A stretch of 64,000 nucleotides of DNA from Hygrocybe punicea (taxonomy: Eukaryota > Basidiomycota > Agaricomycetes > Agaricales > Hygrophoraceae): positions 62,001 through 126,000 of the forward strand of contig OY744461.1 of the NCBI GenBank assembly GCA_963556145.1, written 5' to 3'. Below are positions 45,232 through 56,208 of this stretch, one piece after another (the stretch's first letter is position 1; each line of letters starts with the position of its first letter). The translations under genes were made by a program, and so were the position numbers. The notes under the pieces are model-generated. The model saw nothing but the letters and a program-made list of their open reading frames with translations. It ran no database searches and had not been told where the DNA came from.

Positions 45232-47503
45232 ACAAAGAAATATATGTGAGTTTTTATCTTTCCGGCCCCGTTTCGCCCTCTTGCACACTGTCTGGTGCTC
45301 ATGATCATTTCTAGAGGTCTGTTAGGAATATGTTGGAGGAAAACAAACAGATACTTGTCAGAGGAAACTAAACAGTGGATGGTTTTGCGAATGTCAACCA
45401 AGGGCCAACGACAATGATACTTGTAAGATAAGTTTTCTGATGTTAGTAACACAGGTGTTTCGATGAATTGTATACGGTTCCTATCTCTTGTTGAGGATAC
45501 CGTCTTTCCATATATATTGGACCATCATATCATGCCGACGATGAACAAAAACATTTTGTTCCTCCTCTTGTCCGTAGTAACTTGGCCAAATCAAGCGTGT
45601 TGGTTCGGACAACAGGAGCGGAGGTAGGCGATGCTATAGGCGTGCAGCTGGGAGAGACCAACACAGAATCTACGGTGAGATTATTGACATATCTACAGAA
45701 ATGAGGCGTCTGCAGTTTGGGGCGAGAAGAGCAAGGAACCAGTGCCGGTGTGGTTATAATCTTAAAGGGCCACAGAGGGGTTTGAGAGTCGGGACATCTT
45801 CCGTGACTTTGAGGAGCAGAACGAGAGCATCGCACAAAGACTTGTGTGGGAAGCTTCGGTGATCACAGGCTTCCTCCCACCTGCTCCGCCGAACGGAAAA
45901 GGACGACATGGCGAGCTGGGCACTAGTCGGATCACATCAGGTGCATGGCGTTCCAATATCTGGATGTCTCCCAGCTGGGGTGAGGCAACCGATGCAGATG
46001 AGTATGATCTACCTGCCAAAAACCGAGCACATATCGTGTCCCACGCCAACCACACAATCCACGAACAAATGTATTGCAGTGTATAGCTATCATCGAGAGC
46101 GCATACGACGTCCCTGACTCCGCAGACAATAGGCGCGGAAGCAGGTGTGTGAATCACGCCGATGGAGACGCTGTTACTCACAGTGGTGCGTGCCCAAACC
46201 TGACAACCCGGAAGTGAACCCATCAAGTTGCCGCACTTGCAGGAGGTGAGACTTACTTAGACGCGTGACGCCGGGTGGAATGAAGGGACGCCCCGGGGGA
46301 GCACGCGAGGTGACATACAACCCTAGGGCGAGATCGAAGAGAGCCTGCGGATGTGCGGGGTGCGGGAATGGGAATAGTCAACTGGTCAATGCGATGCATA
46401 CCGTGACAGACAAGCATGGGGGTATCCACGACCCGTCTGCGTGTCCGAACAAGACAGCGGGACAACACCGACGTGTACACAAAGTCACAAAGTATGAGTC
46501 CACTGGCAGCCACGGTAGCCCCCCCCCCCCCCTCAACACATTCGTTTTCTCTCCCACTCTTTGTTAGCCGCTTGCTGACCTTGGACATATAGCATGGACC
46601 CCCAAATCTCCGACGTTTGGTTGCCCCCCAGCATGCTCGCCCTGCCGGTTTGGGCGCCCGTCGCCTACCCCTTGCACCATACTTTGTTTGGGTCCAGCGG
46701 CCGCATCAATGCTCTGTCGCCCACACTCCCCCACTCAAGCTCGACAACGATGGAGACGACAACTAAGGATGAGGACGAAACCGCTGCCCCGGACGTCCTC
46801 AAGACCTGCAGGGGTGCCCGACATTTTCAACAACAACCTCCAACATCAGAACTAAGCGGACCGGGCGCACGGCAGTCAAGAATGAAGACGACATGAAAGG
46901 TCGTCCTCGGCGAAGGCATAATCAACGCCCCCTTTCGTACAGGGTAGAGATATACCTGGTTCGACCGCTTGCGCGTTCCACCTCAATTCGAGCGAAAATG
47001 CGGGTTGGTGATACGCTCCAACGAAGAACTCTGCTACCTACCTGGATCCGCGCTCCGATAGGCATTTCGAGTTCGACCCTCCCAGCAACGACGCAGACCT
47101 CACAGGCTGTGTGAATGTCTAAAGTAATACCAGACCGTTTGTATGAGCTCGTATATCACACCAGGGGTGTGTAATGACGCCCCCAACGGCCCTCTCTGCG
47201 TTATATCGTAGGGAACAATGATGGGGACATCAAAGATGACGTTCCCAATGTCCCCTCCATTGTTTTGACCATCCTGATAGTCCTGCCACTGAGTTTCACA
47301 GACGTGATAGCGGCATGCACTTGAGGTAAAGAGCGATACCTTAAGCACTCTGACGAACGGTGTCTGTGTCTAGGCAGTCTTTCGAAGCGAAAGTAATTTT
47401 ATTATGTTCAACTACGGGTGCATGAACCTTGTCGGGTAGTATTCACGTACTACTAGAATATCCACAATGCAATCCTATATTATTTAAGAACGGTCCATCT
47501 GCT
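45232..47503. other. Unresolved stretch
   Basis: No family recognised. A minus-strand segment at about 47150-47300 (DGQNNGGDIGNVIFDVPIIV, then PYDITQRGPLGASLHTPGVI) reads like coding sequence, and frames at 45762-46226 and 46594-46896 are open but look compositional. A C-run (10 C) lies near 46520. Confidence 0.3.
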
Positions 47504-49250
47504 TCAATTGGTAGTGGCCTCAGTGAAGGGAGTGGTAGCCAAGCCAACTTGACGATTGGTGGTGTCAAAAATGCTGTAGAATCGCTCAAGGAACGTGTAT
47601 CCGTTGATGAAATCAAGTCCCTGCCCACTGGGTGAGCCAATCTGGGGGGGGGGGGGGGACAAAAAAAAATCAAACCGATCATCAGCTCCGGGGAAAACGT
47701 TAGGAAGTTAAATCGAAAAAATGCATACGTCAGCAACGATCAGGTAAATGTCCCCCGATGTCCCACCGATGGCGGTGTTCAGAGATCGAGGCCAGATCTG
47801 CGCGTTCGGCGTGAGTATGAAGTCGGTTCCTCCAATGGTGAAGACGAGAGGATTGAGGGCATCGAACTGTGCAGCTGTGATTTTGAGGAGGCCGGTCGTG
47901 CTGTCGAGTACAGCACCAGTAGCTTGCTGATATTGGTTAAAGGCATCTGAATTGAATTATGGGTGAGTGACCCGAACACCTGAAGGATCAAAATCGTTCG
48001 TGGATACACACCCGTGCTGATGAGGATGAGGGTCGTTCCGGTGTCGACGATACCAGCGGTTGAGCTAAGAATATTTGTTTTGCCATAGCTGATTGCTTGG
48101 TCGATACCCCAATACGAGGATGCCGGAGATGTGCCGGTAATGGGAGCGAACGTAATCGGGCCAGTGAATTTGGCTGGGTCAGTTCCACCAAAGGTCAGTT
48201 CGCCGTTGGTCACACTCGCCTCAGTTGTCGGCTCGAAAGAAATGCCAACGACTGCTTCCGAGATAGTTCCCTGACTGAACAAATTATCCACAACTGTGGG
48301 TATGGTAGCTTGTCGATCAGGTGTGAGAGTTCCTTGTGTAAGGTCGACTGGGCCGAGACTATACAGAACGAACCTGCGTCAGAGAGAGACGTTCTCCGGT
48401 AAAAAAATGGTTCACGGTTACAAACCCAAGAATGCCATCATATCCGTTGAAGCCTCGAGATACCCTGGCCACACCAATGCTTTGCTTAGGAATCACGAGT
48501 TCGGCGTCCAATGTGACTTGGTCGTCATCTGACCTCATGATTTCAGCAAAGAACGTCGGGGAAATACTCCCGAGACTCACATTCGTGGCCTTCGAAGCAA
48601 CCCGAGCCGTAAGTTACCTCCTGTTGTGAACTATAGATTACCCCATTAATCCCAGAACATGAGACTCTTACTAACCACTTCGTCAAGAGTCGCAGTGCTA
48701 GTCGAGGTATGAACGTAGGCCTTGCCAGCCCCAACCCAGGTATTGGAGCTACCTGTGAATGCAGAGACACGGTTAGAGAAATTGCAGCAGTTACACGACA
48801 ACAGCCCGTACCGGTGTCAATCAAAAGATCATCTACAAAGTCAAAAATGTTTGTTAATAGGATGACAACCAAACGCATGAAATATCTTACATTGAGTAGC
48901 GGGATTTCCTACGCCAACGCTAGCAGTGTATATTACCTGCATATAGCGTTCACGTTACTTAATCGATTTTCAAAAAGTAGGGTACATACCGCAGCATTGG
49001 TCACAGGAAACGAGGATACATCCCGAACGCCGATGTTGACGCCGCAGACGGGGACTTGGGCACTCAAACCCATCTGCTTTAGAACTCTGGCGCGAGCCCG
49101 GTCGGCAGCAACAATGTTGGGGAAGCCAGTGATGTTGATGCTGCGTGCAATGGCAAGGTTGACATTGGGTACGTTCCGGGTGAAGGGATAGGCGGCGGTC
49201 CCGTGGTAAGAGAAGAGGAGAAACGACAGGAAAGTCAAAGAATGTAACAT
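47504..49250 (-). CDS. Secreted aspartic protease (pepsin family A1, polyporopepsin-like)
   Basis: Signal peptide MLHSLTFLSFLLFSYHGTAA, then a propeptide. First catalytic motif DLLIDTGT is followed, after a GT-AG intron, by SSNTWVGAGKAYVHTSTSTA, then VTYGSG (flap), VIPKQSIGVARVSRGFNGYD, GILG, and after further introns DNLFSQGTISEAVVGISFEP. Next come GELTFGGTDPAKFTGPITFA, SYWGIDQAISYG, the second catalytic motif AGIVDTGTTLI, and LDFINGYTFLERFYSIFDTT. The C-terminus NRQVGLATTPFTEATTN stops at 47504. About eight introns; one acceptor is preceded by a run of about 14 C. Both Asp motifs are present, so an active extracellular enzyme is likely. Confidence 0.9.
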
Positions 49251-49331
49251 TATTGAAGTTGATTTGGGGCAAAGAGCGACAGCTGGTTGGCAAAGGACCA
49301 GTGGGGGTTACCACTGAGCGCGAAAGCGAAG

Positions 49332-49339
49332 TATAAATA
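49332..49339 (-). promoter_or_regulatory. TATA box of the aspartic protease gene
   Basis: TATTTATA on the minus strand, 82 bp before the start codon. Distance and context fit, but only by inspection. Confidence 0.4.
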
Positions 49340-49740
49340 GTAAATGCCTCAGGGTCGGAATGAAGGAGGAAGCCATATGGTGTTGAGAAATTCGCATAAG
49401 TGCTTCTGGTGCATTTCGGTTCTTGCTCGGATGTGTTGCATGAAGATTGCATTATGATTGATGAACCCGGAATCCGCTGCTGTGACACAGGTCAGTATGA
49501 GGAATCCGCTCGATGTGTGCTGTCAACTGCAGCTGAGGTCCGTTCAGCGATGGCTGGGGCTGGGGTTTCGCCGCTCAGCGGGTCTGTTTCGATGTAACGA
49601 CATCATGAATTTGTGTTCGCTTGACTCGGAGGCGAAATGATCGTACGGTTCTAATTTCGGTTCCCAATATGGTAACTGTATTTGTCGGCTGTATGTTGGA
49701 ACAGTTGTCAGGATGGAAAACGTGGAAAGCCTGAGGCCTG

Positions 49741-49759
49741 AGCGCTGAGCGCTCGCGCT
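49741..49759. repeat. AGCGCT-repeat cluster upstream of the protease
   Basis: AGCGCT-GAGCGCT-CGCGCT, overlapping self-complementary hexamers, 490 bp before the protease start. A matching cluster occurs at 54241. Confidence 0.5.
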
Positions 49760-52350
49760 CATAAATACTCTGACCGGTTCTGATCGCGAAGCACCTCATT
49801 GACAGTCTGATGTCATTGAAAGCCTTCTCATTGGTTCGACTGGGGTTAGAACTCTTCCACTCTGTCATTTTCTCCAACGTCCTCCTTGCCGGCCACAGAC
49901 AAAGCGAATGTCAATCTGCGGTGATACTCCTGTTGGAGACACGGATGGCGTCAGCCTTCCGTACTTCCCCGAGGCAGACGCAGTAATCTTGTATGGGCTT
50001 ACCCGTAGTCTGGGATTCCAGGGTCCCTGCGAGTATGGGCAGTTCACGCTCACAGGCTCAAGTCAAAGTGACTTCGACGTTGCACCAAAATCTGACCACA
50101 TTTACGGCACTTGCGACTGATCCCCGACACTCTTATTCCTCTCCATACGCCTGCCCTGATCACCGTGTAGACGACTAGCGATAAACACCTAGTCTCAGTC
50201 GAATTCCCGTCAATGCCTGGATCGTGTCTCACCCCTTCCTATACGGTCCAGCTCCGAATGTTGCTGATGCACATCACCGCACCTCACTCTCGTGGGCGTC
50301 GTGATCATTACAGTCACTGTTGGGATCCTCAAAGGCATTTTCGGACTCGCAACCCCTTTTGCTTTGGATGTCTCACGTGAGGAATCTACGTGCGCTACCG
50401 GAATGGCGTACTCTTCCCGGAACCCAAGGAACAAGATGTAGAACAGGTCGGGGCGGACAACTTGATATTGTTGGGACAAGAAGGGACGTAGCGGCGGAGA
50501 GCAACGTGAAAATGAACTCGGAAGTGTGAGTAAAAATATATTGGGTGCAAGCGACTTTCGTAGACTTTTGCTCGGGTCTCACTTTTGTACCTTCCCAATC
50601 ATGGCCGTATAATACATTGTATGTCTTTTCCGGGAGTACAATCTTGTTAGAAACCCAAGACCTGAAGCACAGATTCCCTCCACCGCTCCATGCGCTCCGT
50701 ATTTCCGGCAACTCTCTTGAGCTGGCGTTCTTTTGCAGCCTGTGAGTTTCCCCAAAAGAATAACATCACATCAACCTCATCCCACATTACCTAGCCCACC
50801 GATTCCGCCAATTCCCCAGCACCACCGGCTGCCTGGGCTGCGTCACGCTTATGAATCGCACGTATAGTTTGCTGCCGGTCACAGTGGCACTGGGGCCGGT
50901 GGGGGGGGGGGGGGAGGGGGGGGGCGGACGAGGAGGGTTGGCGAGATTTCAGAAGGAGCTCCACACCACTGGCACTACCCCCAGCATTGGACGGCTGCAG
51001 CACCATAGTTGTAGTGCAGTGAAAGCTCCGACGGTTTCGGCTCCCTAATGCGTTTCTTGAAAGCACCATCTCCGTTGTTTGGGGCTGATGATCGATGATG
51101 CATGATGCTGAGTATCGGGTCCGGGTTTACGTAGCTATTGCAGGGTATAACGGTCATGGTCCAGGCCCGCATAAGTTGTCGAACGTAGCGCCCACGTGGG
51201 GGAATGTTGACTGGTGTGAAGAATTTTGTTTGGAGTCCGAGGTATGGTGGTGTACATGTACGTAGGGGTCAGACAAAGGACAGACAGGAATACGACAAAC
51301 CTTGAGAATGACTACGCGGGGGTTGATCAAAATAGGTATGCACCAGAACGTTTGCAAACATGCCATTTCGAATATCGTTGATATCGTTGAGTTGTGCCAC
51401 ATCCTCCTCGTAGTTCGGACGATCCCCTATGATAAGCCGAAACCACTGAAAGAATGGGGAGACGAGTCGGATGAGATATCACCCCAGCACAAGATTTCAG
51501 GACGTACGTCGGAACCCCGCTGATGCGGCAGACCAACCCCACCCCGTGGAGCACTGCACACAACAGATATCGTTATCACGCTCCAGCAGCTTAGTGCAAA
51601 ATTTGTCCGAGCCGAGTCGCGCGTCTGCGTACTTTTCAAGTTTCCGAAGGCACGCCCGCCCTGATCTTGATGACACTCGGCGAGGTCGACAGCGTGGGTA
51701 ATTAATTAGACCTTCGTTGGAGAGAGATAGTTTAGCCTGAGCACAAGTGTTCCGTCCGACAACACACACACGAAAAAGACTTTACACTGCGCCTGCATCC
51801 GCAAGGAAAAAAAGTAAACATCCCATTGTTATCCAAAGTTATCCAGATCGTCGTCGGTGCCCATCATCATCACCGTTAGGTTCGGACCCAACACCGAGAA
51901 TGCACCAACCGAGGAAGAGGAGATACTTGCAGGGCTTCAAAACACAGAGAACGGATGATGTCCAAAGGTTTTTCTTGTAGAAGACAGAAACCATACTATG
52001 TCCGTCCGGTCCGGAACAGGGGGTATGGGAGAGGGAGATCAGGGAGGCATGATTACAAGGATATATCGCAAATTGGACGGGCTGGTATCGTTGTCGTTGG
52101 CAATGTCGAGAGCGATATGGGTCAGACGGTACCTGGAATTCCGAGTCATCGTCATTGTGGAAACTGGCGCCACCGAATTGTCACATTTGAGTACTTTGAG
52201 TCCTGACAAGATACAGACAAGATATGTACAGACAAAGATACAATCCAAGGATGTTGATAGTACACTGTACTTCCGAGAAAACGCTACGATACATAAATAT
52301 TGAACGCGTTAGCATAACATTCAAACAAGGGAACAAGGCTAAATCCGCCA
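49760..52350. other. Unresolved stretch
   Basis: Frames with some coding character on the plus strand: 49908-50120 (MSICGDTPVGDTDGVSLPYF) and a hydrophobic stretch near 50285 (LTLVGVVIITVTVGILKGIF, then GLATPFAL) that could be the membrane segment of a spliced gene. I could not link them. A G-tract (13 G, then 9 G after an A) lies at about 50888-50915. 51000-52350 shows no recognisable gene. Confidence 0.25.
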
Positions 52351-53807
52351 TTACTTGTATTGGTAACGGGGAAGATCCATCAATTCCGAGGGACTGGTAC
52401 TGCGAGCTCCAGAACTCGATCCGTCAGCGGGAGCCTCCCTAGCTATCATGCTTTCCATCACATTTGCAACGAGGGGGCCAGGAACGTTGTTTCTCAGTAA
52501 GTTTTGAATCGAGCTGATCTGCATGTCGGTGAAAGCGTGATGGCTCGGCTGGTTTGCGAGCACCGGTATCGGGGGTAGCGGGGGTCGCGCGGAAGGTGCG
52601 TATAGAGCCGGCGCCGTTGTGTCTGTGTCCACAGCCAAAGTGCTCGGGTTAGAATGCTGGGGAGCGACAGGCGTGGTGTGAGGAGGGGTATGCATTTGTG
52701 AGCGAATGCTGGAGATATTGAGGACCGCTGGAGCCCCGCTCGGTGTATTGAGTCCTACTTGTCGGAGACTACTTGATGACGTCTGAATCACATCGGCTGG
52801 TCGAGACACCCGTAGATATTTGTCAGAGGATGTACCAATACGCCGATTCTTTTGTCGAAAGAAGAACAGAATTAATATGATGGCTGCAACGGCCGCAAGC
52901 CCTCCAAATGTTCCTCCGACGGCAGCAGCAGTCGTTTTGCTGTGTACAGCTTCAGAAAGTGCAAACGAAATTGAAACAAAAAAGCAGAACACACCGAGAA
53001 TGGGAGGAAGATGACGCCGGGGACGGTGTAGTCGTCGAGGACATCATTGTCGTCGAGGACATCATTGTCGCCGAGGACGGTGGCATTGTCATGTTCATTG
53101 ACATTGAAGACGACATGGCCGTAGGAGAAGATGTCTCATTGACGACGGCATAATCGAATCTGAACCAACTGGTGTTGCCGTTGTAGTCCATCAACGCAAT
53201 GACCAACATATGACTGTCATACGTCAATGACTGGATGTCGTAAACCGAAGAGTTGTAGCAAGCAGAAGGTACTGGTCCGTTGAAGGTGTGGCAGGAAGCA
53301 TCGTAGACATACGGCGCTGATGAGACTCCATCAACTACGAAGCTGGCATTGACTTGATCATAAATCAGACTGTAGACGGTTATTCCGGATCCTGTTGCGA
53401 GCGATACTACTAGTCAGTCATCAGCCAGAGAAATCGACAAAAAGAAATGCTGGCCTGTGAACGGGATCATTGCGTGGCAGTCCTCACTCGCACGACAGCC
53501 GGCGACTGGGTCATCCTATGAGTGATACTGGGCGCAAAAGGAGGCTGGGGGTATTTCACGTACAAGAACTAGGATCACAAGGGCTTATCAGTTACCAGTC
53601 GGGGACGGATTACTTGGCTACTCACTACGTTCCATTGTATACTTCTGAGGCGTTGAAAGTTGCATTATTGCCAGCAACTTGAACTTGTGTCCACATACCA
53701 GGCGGAGAGTACATGGTAGTGCTGTTCGTGTCATCGATACGGTATGCTCGTGTCGAGACAACGAAGCTGAGAATGGACAGCGCTACAGTGAGCAGTAGGC
53801 TGTGCAT
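52351..53807 (-). CDS. Signal-peptide, Ser/Thr-rich, single-pass membrane protein
   Basis: Signal peptide MHSLLLTVALSILSFVVSTRAY. Ectodomain with N-glycosylation sites (NNAT, NAS, NSS, NTS): FNASEVYNGT, an intron region, then GSGITVYSLIYDQVNASFVV, DGVSSAPYVYDASCHTFNGP, SLTYDSHMLVIALMDYNG and FRFDYAVVNE. This is the jelly-roll-like ectodomain common in Agaricomycete surface proteins. A Ser/Met/Thr-rich linker and an intron precede the membrane segment AAAVGGTFGGLAAVAAIILI, then basic RQKNRR and a long Pro/Ser-rich cytoplasmic tail ending SELMDLPRYQYK, with FTDMQISSIQNLLRNNVP. Four to five introns. Function unknown; a surface sensor is a guess. Confidence 0.8.
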
Positions 53808-54430
53808 GATTCAGATGTGGGCCTTGCATGCGGAGAGGTTGAATATATACTAATCGTGATCATCAGTCACCGTGATAACGTAAACCAAAACGCCCATCAC
53901 GGACTCGGATGCTGTAGACCCCTTCGTGAGACATGGATAGCTCTTCGTGGTTAAATAACGTTAAACCGAGACAGCGACACGCGTGTTTAGAGTTTCGTAG
54001 CTATAGTTTGCTCGAGGCTGTGGAGGGACCAGGATCAGACACTTGAGGCAATCACCGCTCACCTTTACCTCGCCGTCAACGACGGGCGCGTCTCTCAGAT
54101 TTACGGGTCGCCTTTCGATTCGTTTGGGGTAGTTTTCTACTATGCGTTTGGTCTCCAAGAAATCGGATCGAGTCACTCACAGACGCGTTCATGGTTTGAC
54201 TCGGAACAGGATCGAAGATGGACGTTTTAGGAAATTCAAAAGCGCTCAGCGCTCAGCGCTACGTTTGAGGGGAGTTGTTGGACAAAACCGTTTTACTTGA
54301 AATCTTGTGAAAGAAATTCGTACACCTGCCAAAAAAGGAAGGTGTGCGAAATTTATGATACGTAGTGCCATTTTCGAATCAAGTGTGCTAAATCCAAGCG
54401 AAGATTTTAATTCCTCTCAAATTATTCAAA
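53808..54430. other. Upstream region of the membrane protein gene
   Basis: No gene seen. It contains AGCGCTCAGCGCTCAGCGCT at 54241-54260, 434 bp before the start codon of the membrane protein gene. Confidence 0.4.
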
Positions 54431-54655
54431 TTATCTTTTCAACGGAGCCCTTGAAATAATGTCAATGAACTTGGCACCTGCAACAACTATTTTAACACCA
54501 GTTTCAATTTCTTTTGTACTATTTTCATTGAACTTGGCACAAGTTTCAATTAGCTTCTCACCTGCGACAACTATTTTAACACCAATTTCAATTTCTTTTG
54601 TACTACTCTCATTGTATTTCCTTCCATAAGAGCAACTTGAATAAAAGATCTCATT
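54431..54655 (-). CDS. Hypothetical short protein with a 28-residue repeat
   Basis: Two 84-bp direct repeats (starting 54475 and 54559) keep frame on the minus strand: ESSTKEIEIGVKIVVAGEKL, then IETCAKFN, and ENSTKEIETGVKIVVAGAKF, then a tail IISRAPLKR. The period of exactly 28 codons suggests coding origin. No start or family is recognised; it could be a pseudogene fragment. Confidence 0.3.
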   Translation of the reverse strand, partial: NEIFYSSCSYGRKYNESSTKEIEIGVKIVVAGEKLIETCAKFNENSTKEIETGVKIVVAGAKFIDIISRAPLKR

Positions 54656-54807
54656 ATTAATGAGGTAAATTACTATAATAAATACTGTATGAAAAGGACG
54701 ACAGGTGGGTGGCGGCAATGGCAGGGGCGGGGGAGAGGGAGGGAGGGAGGTTGTCTCGGTGTTGTTATGGTGCATTTGCCGCTGGAAAGGGCAGGTAATA
54801 GAGAATG

Positions 54808-54862
54808 ACCTCGCGAATGTCATGCACGCGTCAATTGATGCGGCCATACGTGTTCGCGAGGT
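54808..54862. repeat. Composite palindrome, best preserved copy (E6)
   Basis: ACCTCGCGAA (54808-54817), 10 bp, core GCGTCAATTGATGC (54828-54841), 11 bp, TTCGCGAGGT (54853-54862). Outer arms are exact reverse complements and share their centre with the core. Confidence 0.88.
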
Positions 54863-55055
54863 CTGGCTTGGGGATGGAGGGCAGGGGCTGGGCATCAGGG
54901 AGGGGCAGGGACTCGTCGTCCTCGTTCCCCTTTCTGATGGCGCCGTCTACCCCAGGTCTCATCCTCACCCGTTGCTGCCGTCACCGCCATCGCGGGCTTA
55001 TCTGTGGTTGCAGAAGGTTAGTGGAGAGCGAGGGGTTAGGGAACTTACTTGTGCA

Positions 55056-55070
55056 GGTGGGTGCACCACC
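55056..55070. repeat. GGTGGGTGCACCACC palindrome next to a minus-strand splice donor (E6)
   Basis: Perfect but for the central base. The minus-strand donor GTAAGT is 9 bp beyond. Confidence 0.6.
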
Positions 55071-55280
55071 TTCCCAGCCTCGCGCTACACCGTCCCCGAC
55101 CTCATACGCATCCCCATCCCCGTCATTGTCGTCGTTGTCATAGTCATTGTCGTATGCGTCGTATGCCTAGTGGATGGAGCGGTCGGCATGCAAGGAGAAG
55201 ATGAGCTCACCGCGGGGGTAGTGGTGAGCAGGATGGGCTGTTTGGGTGGGGCCCGTGGGGGAATTAGGGGTTGAAGCCGG

Positions 55281-56208
55281 AGCCGGGTGGAGGTTGGAGG
55301 TTGTGTGCTTGTTGCAGATATGCTGGTGGGCGTGGTTGGGTCATGGTGGGGGGTCTTTGCGCCACGGGCGGCTGGGGGAAGAAGGCGAACAGCTAATGGA
55401 TGATGTGACACAGCGGGACATGTTGGCTGGGGCCGCGGATGACTCGATAACGATATGGGTTGGACGTGATAAATTCCCAACTTGAGCAAGCTCGGCATCT
55501 GAGGGGGAGTTAATTGACAAGAAGCATGTACAATCCCTCGGAGCTGAACGCACAAAACGCACAAGTTCTTGCTTTGCCTTGCACCAAACAGAAGAATGCC
55601 TTCTGCAGGTATATAACATCCTCTGGTGCTTGATTTCTGATTGCAAACCCCATGGCAGCGTGTTCAAGTGAGGGTAATAATGTTTCCCTACCTGGCTTCG
55701 TTTTCTCTCGCTTACTTGAAATATTTGAGCCAAACCACAGACTCCGTGCAGTAGTGACTTTGGGGGCAGGCAAGTGTTCGAACCTATCTCTGCACAAAGG
55801 TACGTATTTTGGATTTTGGACATAATCAACTCACTCATAACCGTCAGCTCAACTACGCTAATCTTCGGTTCATTCCACAATCATCATATCGAGTCAATGT
55901 GGGCTGAAACTATGGAAAACATCACTAAGAGTTTACAAGAAAGTGATGCTGATGGGAACGGCATGGGAGACAGAGAAGAGATCAAGAAATAGTACCAGAG
56001 TTTACTGTCAGTGGTTTGCCAATCGGATCGCTTGTAAGGGTCGAAAGTCGGATGGTCTGTAAAGCGCTGGCAAGCGGTGAATCGCCTGGGGAAAACACGC
56101 TGGTGTTAGCAGGAATACCAGCTTCAAGTTGAGGCTACACATACAATTCTACACGGTATCTGCGCAGTTCGTGCCAGTAATACTCCCGTTGTTTTTGGAC
56201 AGCCAATT
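55281..56208. other. No secure gene
   Basis: A minus-strand frame of 179 codons (55341-55880) is open but shows no family resemblance or clear start context. The sequence just left of the integrase stop shows no terminal inverted repeat that I could pair with the far side of the HECT-like gene. Confidence 0.3.

Larger units (their letters stand above)
54700..55280. mobile_element. hAT-like internal region E6, termini not found
   Basis: Holds a perfectly armed composite palindrome (54808-54862) and GGTGGGTGCACCACC (55056-55070), whose minus-strand side reads EGGAPTCT before a GTAAGT donor. These are the same two motifs, in the same order and orientation, as in E1-E5. I found no paired inverted ends or 8-bp duplications around it, so it may be eroded or a different type of unit. 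Confidence 0.5.

Noticed and set aside
46594..46896. 100-codon frame starting MDPQISDVWLPPSM
   Set aside because: No family, no intron pattern and C-rich composition; too weak to call.
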